NCBI RefSeq assembly: GCF_004798865.1
Contig: NW_025335941.1
Coordinates: 15,080,066 to 15,144,065 of the forward strand
Reading direction: 5' to 3'
DNA: 64,000 nucleotides
Origin: Varanus komodoensis
Lineage: Eukaryota; Chordata; Lepidosauria; Squamata; Varanidae
Shown: piece by piece, positions 1 through 12,420 of the stretch
Position numbering within the stretch: the stretch's first letter is position 1
Layout of the letters: each line of letters opens with the position of its first letter
Program-made: the position numbers and the translations under genes
Notes under the pieces: generated by a model
Told to the model about the DNA's origin: nothing
Database searches by the model: none
The model's input: only the letters and a program-made list of their open reading frames with translations

Positions 1-2528
1 GTATCTGGTTTAGTACTACTGAGCTGCTGAATTTGTCAGCAAATCAGTGTATATTTCAATCCCTTCCCAATGTAGCCCATCAGAGGGTGAGAGTGGTGCC
101 CATTTCTCCTGTAGTTGCCCCCTCCTGCTGTATACACTTACATAATAAGCCTTACTGCTTACTGGAAATGCACAGGACTGCAGTGCAGGAGCTACAAAAC
201 AGGGAGCCCACTACTGGGTGCTGCTTTTAGATAATATTATATGAAGGTGCAGCAACAGGATCAGACACTTCTGAAGCAATTTCCCCTTCTATGCACCTTG
301 TAGGGAACCTATGTGTCTCCAGATGTCATTGAACTTCAGCTCCCATCATCCCTAGCTATTGGTCATGCTGGCTTAGGTTGATTGGAGCTGTAGTTGGAGT
401 GCCACTGGCTAACCATCCTTGTTGTAAAGGAGCAGGAACTGTTGAGGGTCTGGAGAGAACTGTCACCATAGTCCTAGGGTCTAAAACAGCCCAGGTGAAG
501 CAAATAAAATTTCAGAAGAAGCCAGGAAATGGGTCTTTCCTAAATGTGGCAGCTAAACCAATCAGCCCTAGGATACTGATGCAAAGTCCATCTACTGAGA
601 CCCGAGAAGGCATTTTTTCTCCATAACATTGAAGAATCAGCCCTTCTCATCCTATTTCTGGGAAGAGGAAAGGGAAATAAAAAACTAAACATATAATGAC
701 CACCTTTATAAAAGTACCTGCTGAAGTTTAAAACTAATGAAGTCTTTTCTGCTGATGGCAGGAGATAAATAGCACTCAATGTTAATATTTGTTTTAGTCC
801 CAGAAACATGATACTGATATTTCGGAAGTCTCAAAATTCCAAGCCATCTCTAACAAACATCCAGCAAAACTGGAGATTCAGTGTCATAAAAGAGACCTTC
901 ACTCAGAAACCTCAGACAATGAACACAAGTGGTATTCCCACAAGTCCATTAGGATTCATATCGGTGGTACTGTTTTCCTTAAAAGAATTAGTCTTTAATT
1001 AGATTTGTGATTCCCCTTCACAATACTTTTCTTTAAAAAGCTACCATAAAACAAACACTGTCAGCAAAGATAAATTGACCTTGAAAGAAGTGACATTTCT
1101 TTCACTGAGATGGGTCTTTCTTTAGGCGGTCAGCCCCCCACCCACCCCATGCACAGACTTCCCCTCCCTCATGAAACAGCCATTCAGGTACAGCATCGTT
1201 GTGAGCGACTTCTTAAGCTAAGGATCTTTATTTGTACGACTGTGGCAGACTTTGGACATCCCAGTTGGCATGAGGAGAAAGGGCTGTTTGTTTCTGGGAT
1301 GGCGAAGAAAAAGGGCTGGCGCAGGTGGTGGACCATCAGTAAAACATTGTTGGGAGAAAAACTTGCAGGTGCTCCTTCTGCAAAGGGATGTGTACTTCCT
1401 GGACTGAGCACAAGTGAAAGACGTCTGCCAATGCTCAACAGAACTGCACTGTTGCCTTAAGAGTGAATCAAAAAAGATGTTTCAATGCTGTCGTCGGATT
1501 TGGATGATTTGCCCCCAAGGACAAAAAGCCTCCTATAACACTGGATTTAAATAGTCCGATCTCACTTGTGCCCTGGCTGAGCAGATTCAATTGTGCTGGT
1601 GTCTCCTATCCAGTGTGATATCATAGCTTCAGAGGAAGCCTTTCTTTCGAGGTCACATTCGTTTGTCCTGGGGATGCAATCATTTTTGTGTCGATGGACA
1701 ATGTTTTACTGTGAAGATATGGGCCAGATGGCTCAGTCACTTGCCGTCCAGAGCTAAACAGCTCTGTTATTGTTGGGGAATCAACAGAACCAATTGTCTC
1801 TTGCTCATGAAACTCTAGTGCTCGTCATTGTTTAAACATGAACGATTCAGTTTTCATGTCTTGGTCAGAATATGCAAAACGACTAGGGCAGAGCCATGGA
1901 CTTTGAAAATAAATGTTTTTAATTTTTATTTTAAAATGTAGTCATTTCTAATCCTGCACCCTATGATTAAAATCTATGAAGCCAACCATTAGCATTCTCT
2001 AAGATCCCCTTTGCCTGTGTCAATGTGCTTGCTGCATCTGCAGTTGTCCCACGCCAGTCTTAATGCTGCAAACCTTAGGCCTGGGGTCCCAGTCGCAATC
2101 TGGCATGCTGGGGTTCCCCAGATGGCCACTCCCCTTCCACTGGCTCTGCCCCCTTTCTCCAGCCACTGGTCATTTCTGGCTTTCGTGAAGTATTTTTCGC
2201 AGAGGGGTTAAAACACCTCTGCTAAAACTCGGTTAACAACAACTGAGTTGTTGTTAACACTTTTCTACACAAGGCATTTATTGTGTATACATCATTCCCT
2301 AGTTGTTAAAGTTGTTTTCAGCTTCTTTAGATAATGTTCTGACCCTCCAGTTTCACCTCTGTATCTAAGCAGCACTTGCGGAAATAATTTTTACAGCAGT
2401 GAAAATACAGCATTTAAATATGAGAATGACATACCCTGCTGTTTTCGTTTGTGTAGCTGCACTGTTTTTCTATACTAAGTGCCACCGAGAGGTTAAAAAC
2501 CCAACAAGCAGGAAAGGAATAGCTGTTC
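1..2528. other. Intergenic, no gene seen
   Basis: Apart from the palindromic element at 313-412, the sequence is unique and AT-rich. No exon, RNA gene or transposon piece is recognised. Frames up to 116 codons lack any family resemblance. Confidence 0.45.
313..412. mobile_element. Short palindromic element (family D)
   Basis: It reads 'gtctccagatgtcattgaac', 'ttcagctcccatcatcccta', then 'catgctggcttaggttgatt' and 'ggagctgtagttggagtg'. The two halves are imperfect reverse complements, as in the copies at 30.5, 47.1 and 53.1 kb. Confidence 0.5.
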
Positions 2529-2536
2529 ATCTAGGG

Positions 2537-2861
2537 CAGGGGTCCTCAAACTTTTTCAGCAGGGGGCCAATTGAAAGGTGCTGGTGGGGGGCGCGGGCCA
2601 CCAAGGCGGTGCCGGTGGGGGGGAGGGGTGGTCTGGTGAGGGGGCGGGGCACATGCGCATGGCGAGGGTGGGGGGGCCGCGCACGACGAGGTGCAAGCTT
2701 GCTTGCGAGGAGATAGTTTTCTCCGAGTGAGTCCAAAACGATCTCCCCATGAGCCAGCTGCCACTACACACATGCAGAGAGTGCAAAAGCTCTGGGGCGG
2801 GCCGGTTAAATGGGCATGGCAGGCTGGATCTGGCCCATGGGCTGTAGTTTGAGGACCCGTG
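2537..2861. mobile_element. Non-autonomous hAT-type DNA transposon (325 bp)
   Basis: The ends are inverted repeats: CAGGGGTCCTCAAACT at the left and, reversed, CACGGGTCCTCAAACT at the right. This is the typical CAGGGGTCCTCAAAC end of vertebrate hAT elements. The 8-base flanks are ATCTAGGG (2529-2536) and CTCTAGGG (2862-2869), 7 of 8 matching, as expected for hAT target duplications. The interior is G-rich with no transposase frame, so it is a MITE. Confidence 0.8.
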
Positions 2862-2869
2862 CTCTAGGG

Positions 2870-3082
2870 CAGGGGTCTCACACTCGCGGCCCGCGGGCCA
2901 ATTGCCGGGATGGGCGGGGCGCGGGGGAGGGGCCCTGCGGCCTTCAAAGCCCTGGCAGCGCCTGGGCCAGCCGTGGGATGAGCGGCCCACCTCCACCGCA
3001 GTGGTGGAATACTTGATGCGGCCCAGCCTCACCCAGACTCTACTTCCAGTGGCCCCCAGCTAAGATGAGTTTGAGACCCCTG
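2870..3082. mobile_element. Second non-autonomous hAT-type element (213 bp) in the same target
   Basis: It starts CAGGGGTCTCACACT and ends with the inverse of CAGGGGTCTCAAACT. Both flanks read CTCTAGGG (2862-2869 and 3083-3090), a perfect 8-base duplication. The left flank is the right-hand target copy of the preceding element, so the two elements abut. The end sequence (GTCTC against GTCCTC) shows that it is a different subfamily from its neighbour. Confidence 0.85.
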
Positions 3083-4599
3083 CTCTAGGGCTTGCACCTC
3101 GATTCTGAAAGTGAAAGTAGGTACACTGTATTAACAGCTGATTAACAGCCTCCTGTAAAAAAGTTCTAAAGTCTTTAAGTTAAAATATGCTGGTGTTTTT
3201 TTTTTATTTTTCTTTTGGCCCGGCCCACTACTGGAATGCACGCCTTCCCTCACAGCTTCTCCAAAATGGATTTCAGCTCATGAGCTGCAAGAGGTTCTGC
3301 ATACCTATTGTAAAGACGTCGGCCATTTGATTCTTCTCGATGTCCTGTTTGCATACCATTCAAGTAGTGTCCTTCTCGAGAGGAACAACAACAAGGAATA
3401 GGAACAGTGCTTCACGTCTCTTGGACCATAGAAGATCCAGCTACCAGACAGTGGCTACTCGCATGCTCAAACTCAAAGTGATTTTTTTCACCATTTGTGC
3501 CGCAGGGCCCAGGTTCAGATACATGAGTTTTCTTACCAGTGTGTTAGGTTAAGGAATTTATAATGTGTCCTTCCATGGGAAAGTGTGGCTTCCATGTTTC
3601 TTTCCATTTGCAGCATGGGTTAGGGTCCATTTGCCACCTCTACTTCTCCCATGGTGATTGCACCACTGATCTGATCATATATTCAGACTCACGTTGGATT
3701 AGGTCAGCCTCCCCACAACCTGGTGTCTTCTAGTTGTTTTGCATTTCAACTCCTCTCATCTCCAGCCAACATAGCCAAGGATAAGGAATTCCTGGAGCTG
3801 TCATCCCAAATACCTGGTGGGCACTAGTTTGGGGAAAGTCATAACAAGTGAACCTACAGGTGCCTTAAATTTAAATTATGGAAACCTTTAAAAGTGTGCA
3901 TTTTCAATTGTGCAAAGAAATGGACCAGAAGCTCATTGTGCTTTCTTAAGACCAGAGAAGATGTGTAACATTTGCCCGATCCTAGCCTGCAAACTCAGAG
4001 GTGTATTTTTTTGGGAAAAAAACTATAGTTTTCAGGCAGTCTTCAAAGGCAGTTCCATGTTTAATATAGTACAGTAGACTAATCTGGAGCTTACCAGAGA
4101 ATAGGTCTCTGTGGCCATAGTTATACTTGTCCAGGAGAGGATGCAGCTGATGAAACAGCTTTGCTGACACTGAGGCTGCCTGAGCATCTAGTATCAAAGT
4201 TGAATTAGAGGGGCACAGCTAGATTACAGTTTCTTTTATGCATTCTGGGCATTGAAATTGTGTTAGCAGGATCCAAAATGAGGCATATCCCTTGTAAGCC
4301 TTTCCCTTCTTACTTCCAAAGCACAGTCTGGATTTCAGTGAAAACAGGGTAAAAGATTCATTAAGCATTCGGGAAAGCACAGAATGAAGAAGAGCTTGGT
4401 CAGATTCTGAGCATACCACAATAAACAGTTTGAAGTGGCAAGACAAAAAAAAGTAAACTCTAGTCTAGCTATTACAACCCTGTGCAATCTGCTCACCTGC
4501 TTCCTTGAAGACCCATTCTGTCTGTGGCAAAGTTCTCCCAGTACAAGTGTCAGATATTTCCCCTCCTTTTTATTTGTGCGAAAAACTACACTAGTACTG

Positions 4600-4785
4600 G
4601 GTACCTGTACTGAAGTGGCCTTGGCGTCATCTCAGATGATCTGGACTTTTGATTAAGCGGAGGCTTGCAGATGATTGTAAAAGAGAGGTTTCTGTCTCTT
4701 GGACCTGGGCAGGATGGAGTCAGTACATTTCAGCTGAGTAGATCTCTAGACCACTTCTAACTCTAGAGTTCTGTGATACTTTACC
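4600..4785 (+). mobile_element. CR1 LINE 3' end remnant
   Basis: The last 50 bases (tagatctctagaccacttc, then taactctagagttctgtgat) resemble the CR1 3' terminus, in which 'agatgacctctagaggtccc' is followed by TTCTGTGAT-type repeats. Only the terminal part is clear; the upstream boundary is approximate. Confidence 0.45.
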
Positions 4786-6171
4786 TGAGGTGAGAAGTTA
4801 ATAATACTTTTCAGGTCAAATGGCATTCAAAATTCCATTCCATTCCAACACAGCATTTCTTTTTTAGAAGTACAAAAGATACCAATTCCATAGCAATGTC
4901 CCCTTCCAACATGTTCAAAGTATCATGGCTTAATAATAGAACTGGCAAACAGCAAAAATGACAGGGCTGTGGATCAGTAAAATATAATTTTTTCTCTGCT
5001 GCTTTATTGAAGAATTATTCTAAAATTATTTTAAAATCACTCACAGAAATGTTTGTTTTCATACACACAAAAATGGTAAAAGTAACTTATATGGTATCAT
5101 AATGTCTTGATAGTTTTTTAATAGGTAGGTTGCTCTGTGGGTTCCCCTTTCTATTTTGCCTCACTCCATCTGTGACTCTTTCTGTCTTCACAATGTCAAA
5201 AGTACTTTCTCTTCTCTCCTTAATTGCATCCAAAGCCAACCTTGACTGGCAAGGAGAAAGTCAGTGACAGGTTTGGGCTCTGTCCAGACCTTCTCAGAGA
5301 TCTTGTCAGCTGGCTGTTTGACAGCATGCAAATATATGCAAATGTAGGGGCACTGGATGAACACCTGCAGAAAATGACCATCCCAGTCCTTCTATGTGGT
5401 ACCTCCTATGCTACTGTTTTAAGAGGAAAAATACTTGCGTGGTCGCTGTCAGTTGATAATGCATTTGTCAGCAGAATACATGGCTAAAAGAAACTGCACT
5501 CTTTGTCCTGACGGGCAACAAAGCTCCATGTGGAACTGCAAGTGCCAGGGATTGCAAAATGGCTTCTGTCCAGCCCTTGTAAATCCCATTTTCTGTCTTC
5601 TTTGGACCTTAGTTTCAGTAGCTGAGCTCTTGCCGGATTGCTCATGTCAGGGAAGGCCTTCTGTTTTCCTGGGAGTAAAGGCATTTTCTTACTGGGCAAG
5701 TCACTACAACACGAATGAGCTCATTTGAGCAAACTGAGCAGCTGTAAGCTCGATTTCAGAACGTGGTATGAACTGCATAAAATCTGCATGTGATTTGCAT
5801 TGAGGAGGAGAGGCAGCAGGCCAAACTGCTACCAGTCTCAGCAGTAACATTTTCCACTATTTTCATCATTCAAAGATCCCACCACCACTTCCTACCACTA
5901 TTGCTGACTTTCTTGTTGATGTGTGCATTGTAAAGTTATTTTACCGTTTCTCAAAGATGGGTTTCAGTTGCTGAGAAGACTGTCTAGAACCTGGTTTTGA
6001 ACAATCAACACTGCCTAAAAGCATAAGAAAATATAGATTGATTGACTGATTGTAACTGCAACATGTCTTGAACAGGCTTTTGTTGTTTGTTTGAAATAAC
6101 CAATTAAAGTCTGATTTTTGGCTAGCTGGAAATCTTAAATGAACTGAATCTCTCTTCCTTCCCCAAATATC

Positions 6172-6250
6172 AAGTTATTTATTTAAGGCATTTCTATCCC
6201 ATCCTATAACCTGTGTTATTACAAACTATGCCTGTAATAACACAGGTTAA
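6172..6250 (-). repeat. LINE-type 3' tail next to a perfect hairpin
   Basis: TTATTTATTTAAGGCATTTC followed by TATCCCATCC looks like the antisense 3' tail of an L2/CR1-type LINE or related SINE. It runs directly into a perfect inverted repeat: TAACCTGTGTTATTAC (6207-6222), an 11-base loop, then the exact reverse complement (6234-6249). Confidence 0.5.
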
Positions 6251-6317
6251 GGCCAGGACTGTGTAAACGTCATTAATGAAGGGGCTTACAAATGGATAAA
6301 GAAGGCTTGGATAACAT

Positions 6318-6319
<2 letters not shown>

Positions 6320-6359
<40 letters not shown>

Positions 6360-6377
6360 GGAGGAGGAGGAGGAGGA
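6320..6377. repeat. ATA microsatellite followed by a GGA microsatellite
   Basis: About 13 units of AAT/ATA (6320-6359) pass directly into six GGA units (6360-6377). It is simple-sequence DNA. Confidence 0.95.
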
Positions 6378-8855
6378 ATTAGGTTGCTCATAACAAGAAA
6401 GAGAGAGCCTTCTAAGTTGTGACACCATGTTTATTCCCTCCTAAATGAGTCTTGCTTGGTTTCTACATCTGCACTATTGAATAAGGCACTTATGTCCCAT
6501 TTATGCACTTGACAATTCTCTTGTGCACCTGTTGATTCCATTGCACAAACAACCACTGCTTGTACAACTGAGATTTATCACATCACAGAGAAAGCCCAGA
6601 AACAAGCAGAAATGTTTATTTCTGTATCAGGACAAGTAAACCAAACTTCCTTATATGATCTTTGTTGACCTGCCCCATTCCAGAAACAAGCATTTTCACT
6701 TGTTTCTGGTTGTCCCTGGAAGTGCTAAAACTTTGTTCCACAAACAGGAGATGACACTTGCATGCAGGAACTGGTGGGGCACAGGAGAAGCTGTGGATAC
6801 ACTGGATACTGCCCTCTGTTGTCATTTTGGTGCTAGACAAGGACCTTTCTTTACTCCCACTTGAGTTTGATATTATGGCTGTCAAAGCTAGGCCACTGTG
6901 TGTGAGAGAGAATAAATGGCAGCATTTTTCACATTCTTTTGAATTCTTTCAAAGTCCTACATTCAAAAGTGAGGAAGAGATACTTTGGCTTAGGAAAGGC
7001 CTTCCCAAAGAGCTACTAAGAATATAAATAGACTTTGCCAACCTGTGCCCTCCAGATGTGTTGGACTCATTAGACAGGGCAAGGTGGCCATTGAAGCAGC
7101 AGAAGTTGGAGGGCAGCCGCTGGAGCTTCTGTCTATCCCTCCCTGACAGTTTTCCTCTGTTGCAGGACAGATCTCTGTGTGCCCAACAGTCTATCCCCCC
7201 CCCCCCCGTCTCCCAACCAAATTAGCCTGCTACCTCAATGTTAAATAAGATTCAGTGGCCAGTCCATCTGTCTTCTATATGTGGAATGAGTAGAGGGCAG
7301 CATTTTGTCAACTCAGGCAGAAGATGGCTTGGCCTGGCCTAACATCCATCTTCCCCAGCTAGCACAGCCAATCCTCCTAAGGAAATACTCCAGTGGAGAG
7401 CTGTCTTCATTCAAGACTGGTGCCTGTCCTTATATCATAGCTTGAAAGTCAGCCACATCCCCTCAGCTTGCCAAAGGTCACAGAATCTGCAGCATCCTGA
7501 AAGGTTATGCATACAGAAAAGACTTTAATTACTGGTCTGTGCTGCTCCACCATTTGTGATTACTTTCTTGATATTCCTGAAATATTTATGTAGTCCTACA
7601 CAAGCTTGGTAAGTGATAGGAGGTGCTTTGGCATCTTCTGAAGGAGCTGCTGCCTGCTGTTGTCTACCATTCCTCAGTCACTTGGATATATTTAAGAGCA
7701 AAAGCAGTGATGCATTGCCCATTTGCTATATTCATCCTAACTGCACTGTTAGGGTCACTGACAGACAGATGTTAACCTTATGCGAACAAGTGGCCCTGTA
7801 GAATTTCAACAAGGCCATTGAGACTGAGAGGACTCTTGAGAAGCTCCAAGGACAAAGAAAATCTTGAAAGAACACACATGCCCAGGCACAGATGCGCACG
7901 CACACACACACTTCCATAAAATGTGGTTGTCCGGTTGCTGCTTTGATTGCAACTGGACAATGACCACAGATAGCATGCTTGTGTACAACAATGCTATAAG
8001 TAAATTCCAAAAATTGTATGATCCCACATAAATTGGTTGAGGCGTAAATGGACTCTGAAACCAATTCAAGCATCATGGGGTTAAAGCAAACAGATTAAAC
8101 TGAATTTTGGCTGGTTCCCCTGTCCCAGTTTGCTAACTGAAGGAGAGTTCAGATCAAGCAGCCCAGCCGCCTCATAATGTATTGACAAATGCTGCTTGTG
8201 AGAGCTCACTGTTTGCCTTTCAAAAGAAGATCTTTTTCAAAGAAAGAAGATACAGAAAATGTTTCTTGATGCTGGCTTTCCTTCCCGGTTTTCCCTCTCT
8301 GCCCCCACCCCCACCACTTTGTGAAGCCCAAGGTAGCTGCATTTAAGCAGCTGAATGCGCTTTCACTGCTGCTGCTACTGAAGGGCTGTGGTCACTCAGG
8401 CAGCAGTAACTTTGAAAAAATGACCCGTCTACACCCAAACAATAACAGAATCCCCCTTTTTATGTTGGCAACGCCCACTACTTTCTGTTCATTTCAAGAC
8501 TCCCCACGTAGATGCAACTGTTTGACCAGCCTTCTTCTGAACAACTTAATTAAGCAAAAGAAAAAGTGTCAGTTACTGCCAACCTCAGAAAAACAGGGCT
8601 GTGGGGGTAGAAAGGATAGGCTGCATTAACCCACATTCCTGAACTGGTTAACTAAAAGGAAAGCCTTTGCTTTATAGCAGTGCCAGGAATATTCGAACAC
8701 CAGCTTGCCATTCAGATGATCAAGACATATTGTTTTGTACATCACACCAAACACAATTAAGAGCTTGCCGCAACCTGTGTCTTAACAACTGGTATTAGAG
8801 TGATCCTGAGAATTACAGAATCTTTGTCAGCACACAGCACGCACTCTTTCTCCTA

Positions 8856-8879
8856 CCCCCCCCCCCCCCCCCCCCCCCC
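8856..8879. repeat. Poly-C tract (24 C)
   Basis: An uninterrupted run of 24 cytosines in otherwise unique sequence. Length in an assembly is unreliable for such runs. Confidence 0.95.
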
Positions 8880-10425
8880 ATTCATTTCAAAGTACGCGAG
8901 GGAGACCAAACAGATTTTTTAAACTCTTTGAAACTGGGAGGGTTTTTAATTCCCTCCATTCTCCTCAAACCAGATGCAGCCTGGGAAAACACAGCGTGGG
9001 ATATTTGCTCCTGACGCTCACACAAGCCAGTGGAATTTGGGAACATGCCATCCATATATGGCCATGCCCAGGTTCACACTGCAGATTATGGGAAGGGATA
9101 AGCAGCCGCTGTGTATTGCAGGTGCATGCATGTGCCTAGAAAGCCGCAATCACAACTGAAAGAAAGGACACTTGGTTTGTTTGATTTAACAGAGAAAGGG
9201 AGAGAACTCTCTCACTTCAGTGGTGACTCTGAGGGGAGCCCAAGAACCACTGTGAATAAATGCGCCCTAATCTAGCACTGGAATGATAAAACCGAGCTCA
9301 TGGCCTATTAACTTTAATGAGAGGGGAATGTGGCTGATCCTGAGAAGCGGGCAGGGTGGCCTAGGCGGCACAAACCACAATCAACTGTTCACCATCCAAA
9401 GGGAATGGAGGCCAGTCCAACCGATGAGCCATTCGAGTGCACTGCAGGCATTTTCCAACCATTTGGCCAAACTGCTGGCAGGATCAGAATAATTTACATT
9501 AGTTGTGTAATGCTGTGTCAAAAGTAACAGAATCTTGTGGCAAATATGAGTGGCTTTCTGGAGAACCAAGGCGGAGAAGCTCTTTTGGCCCAAGGGCTGG
9601 AGAAGCTCCCAGGGACCAAATTCCAGTGGTAGGCAGGGGAAAACATGAAAAGGATAAGAGCAAAGGTTAAAGGGGTGGGATCAACCCTTCCCCCAGAATT
9701 GTAGCTTAAAGCTCCTGCTGCCAGTTGACTGAGCCTTTGGAGAAACATTTCAAATCTTTAGAATGGGAATGAGGAAGCTGCAGAAAAGCCAGGGAAGCAT
9801 CAAATGATGAGTGCTTTGCGGAAGGGGCGGGACCAGGAGAATGGGATGTGGCCTCTGGGAAGGCCTGGAACCTGGGCATGAAGGTTCCCAACCCAGGGGC
9901 AGAGTCACATGATTTGGGTTTGAAAGGGTCACCAGGTGGTTGATGGGTCATGAAAATTTTGCTTTTTCAACTTGCCTCACATTCCATATGATATATCGAC
10001 TGCACGTCTCTTGTTCAGAGTTTCCGAGCTTGTTGCAGGGCATATAGGAGGGAAACTTCTGAAATATTTAGTTCGTCTGCCTTCCATTGCTGACCTGGAA
10101 AACAGTTTTTAGGTTTCAGTTCTGCAAACTCATAGTGGGATTAACCACACTAATCAATAGCTATCACTCAGCAGCAAATTAAAGGGAAAATGGCAGGTTT
10201 TTATTTTGTGTGAAGGAATGCTTAGATCTTTTGAAATTTAAAAAATGGATCCAGACTTTGTTATATTTAGAATAGTTCTACAGAAATAGAGGGGACTAAA
10301 TTAGTCGGGAAAACTGAGTAACATACAGACTTAGTCATATCTAGGCTAAACCTCATGACTAACTAAAGCCTTGTTGATTGTGGTAGGTTTAAGTATGGAT
10401 CCAGAATTAATTACACTGGCTAAGA

Positions 10426-10554
10426 GTGCAATTGTATGCATGCTTACACAGAAAAAAAAGATCTACAATTCCTAGCATTCCCCAACCAGACAAGATGGCT
10501 GGGAAATGCTGAGAGTTGCAGGATTTTTTTCTGTCAACACATGTATAGCATTAT
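10426..10554. mobile_element. Short palindromic element (family C)
   Basis: The left arm 'gtgcaattgtatgcatgctt', 'acacagaaaaaaaagatcta' and 'caattcctagcattccc' is the imperfect reverse complement of the right arm 'gggaaatgctgagagttgca', 'ggatttttttctgtcaacac' and 'atgtatagcattatac'. Other copies are at 49776-49892, 52968-53068 and 54197-54313. Confidence 0.65.
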
Positions 10555-11900
10555 ACCCCCCCTTGTTTGCTTTGTTTTAGCAACATTTGAGAGGTGAAAA
10601 AGAGATCTGTGTTGTCATCTATTCAAACTGATTACAGATCATTAACACCAATAAAGAGAAAACAACCCTCTGATGGCGCCATTCCCTGGTGCTTAGTAGG
10701 GTTTAAAAATGATTTCAAGATTCCACAGAAAACCTTTTGATACTCAGTAAATCCATGAGGAATTATACAGGGCAATTTATTCAGGACAATTGTTCTATTA
10801 CTATCAGGATATGCTCTAGTATGGCTATAAGGATATGTTCTGAGTATACATTTTGCTTTTTCATGTTAGACTAAAGCCAGGATTGTTGCTTACACCAAAA
10901 CCATTATAAAAACCATGAACCAATACATATTGAATAGAAGAGAATGAGAAATCCCACCTTTTTGTATCTCTTAAGCATTACATTCTTTCCACAAACCCTC
11001 CACGACCCATAGACTTTATTGTGATTAATATCTGGGAGGCTCTTTAACAAGGCCAAACTTGATCGGTGGCTCTTGTTGGGTGAAATTTATGGCCTGGTAC
11101 TTCCTCAGGAAGACTTCCCACGTTGAATTGTTGAACATCACTGACCTTACTGGCCAGCGCAAGGCAAGGGGAGGGGCTGGATGGAGATGGGGATTGACAC
11201 AGATGTCTGGTAACTGTGGAAGGTGCAGAAATCCAGAAGGAGAACAACCTGAATCACTTCTATTGGGAGGGGCTGGCGAACTGAGGTCAGGGGGAGGCCT
11301 TCGCCAGCGTGTGAGCCTCAGTGTTTTGGTGCAGTTTGTTTTTTGATTAGCGCAGTTCACGACCAGGCCATCCCACCTGAATAACAATCAGTTTGATTCA
11401 CAGCAGGCCTGGGGAGGGCATGGGGCGCCTGCCGTGCTGTGCATATGGAGCCAAGCCTGGGGAAGTTTAGAACCTTCCCAAACCCAGATGGTTCTGTTTG
11501 ACACATTTGGCAAAACACCAGAAGCAACCTATTGGGAGAGAGAAACCATCAAGATGTTGCACGGACTGTATTTACAGAAACAAAGCCAGATGGGAAAGAA
11601 AGTGCTGCTTTGTGTTAATGTCCATTCATGCAATGGAGACTTGCTGCTGCTGTTTTACGAGGCAAGGCTTGTTAACCACTGCCTTGTATTCTTTCCCTTT
11701 TAACTTTACCCACTGAGGGGTGATGATAGCTATCTTTTCTTCATCCAGAATACGCATCTGCAGGCTCTTGACAAGGCTGGAGGAACCTTTACTAATCTCC
11801 TAAAGGCAGTGGCAGGGTGGGGGTGCCCAGGCAAGTTGCTCTAGGAATGCTCAGGAAGAGAAAGCTGGGAACGCTTTCATCCAAAGTTATACAGGACGTA

Positions 11901-12110
11901 GAACATAAAGAACAGCCCTGCTGAATCTGGCCCAAGGTTGATTTAGTCCAGCATTCTGTTTACACATTGGCCAACCAGCAGCCCAGGAGAGAGGAACAGA
12001 AGCACAGAAGGAAGTTGCTTGCTTTGGTAGTTTCCAGATGCAAAGGTACTCCCATGACAGGTTCTGGGCTATCCAGCCCCTTTGCTACTTTCCATAAAGT
12101 TGGCATGCCG
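11901..12110 (-). mobile_element. CR1-like LINE 3' end fragment
   Basis: The plus-strand text begins gaacataaagaacagccctg and continues with 'tagtccagcattctgttt...ttggccaaccag'. This is the antisense 3' end of the same LINE family seen at 27502-28260. It is a short, diverged, non-coding remnant. Confidence 0.7.
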
Positions 12111-12205
12111 GTTTCACAAAAGTGAGGAGCAGCAGAGCTCACATGCCTTCTGCCACTACCTTGAAGCTAACATCACACTCAGCATTAAGCAGGCAAGTCT
12201 CCCAG

Positions 12206-12420
12206 CAGTGGATATGTTTAGGACTAGATCAGTCCAAAGGTCTATATCTGCTCCAGCGTTTGGTTCACACAGCAGCCATTCAGATACCCATAGGAAGCCT
12301 GCAACCATGGATGAGTGTGATTGCACCCTCCTGCTCATGTTCTCTAGCAAGCGCATATAGAGGCACCCTGGATGCAGTAGTGAAAGTAGTATGTAGCCAC
12401 CTACTCACTGCTAATCTCTT
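12206..12420 (-). mobile_element. Second CR1-like LINE 3' fragment, same family
   Basis: The segment 'ggactagatcagtccaaagg', then 'cagcagccattcagataccc', 'gaagcctgcaa' and 'ctcatgttctctagcaa' follows the same order as the antisense 3' region of the neighbouring fragment and the 27.5 kb copy. Two fragments of one family within 0.5 kb may be two insertions or one rearranged copy. Confidence 0.6.

Larger units (their letters stand above)
3091..11900. other. Intergenic, no gene seen
   Basis: This holds the CR1 remnant at 4.7 kb, the hairpin at 6.2 kb, microsatellites at 6.3 kb, the poly-C run at 8.86 kb and a palindromic element at 10.4 kb. Faint family D traces lie near 3715-3835 and 7045-7110. 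The remainder is unique; no coding exon is supported. Confidence 0.45.

Noticed and set aside
2399-3032. Overlapping GC-rich frames on both strands at 2.4-3.0 kb
   Set aside because: They run through the two non-autonomous hAT elements, whose G-rich interiors lack stops by chance; no transposase motif is present.
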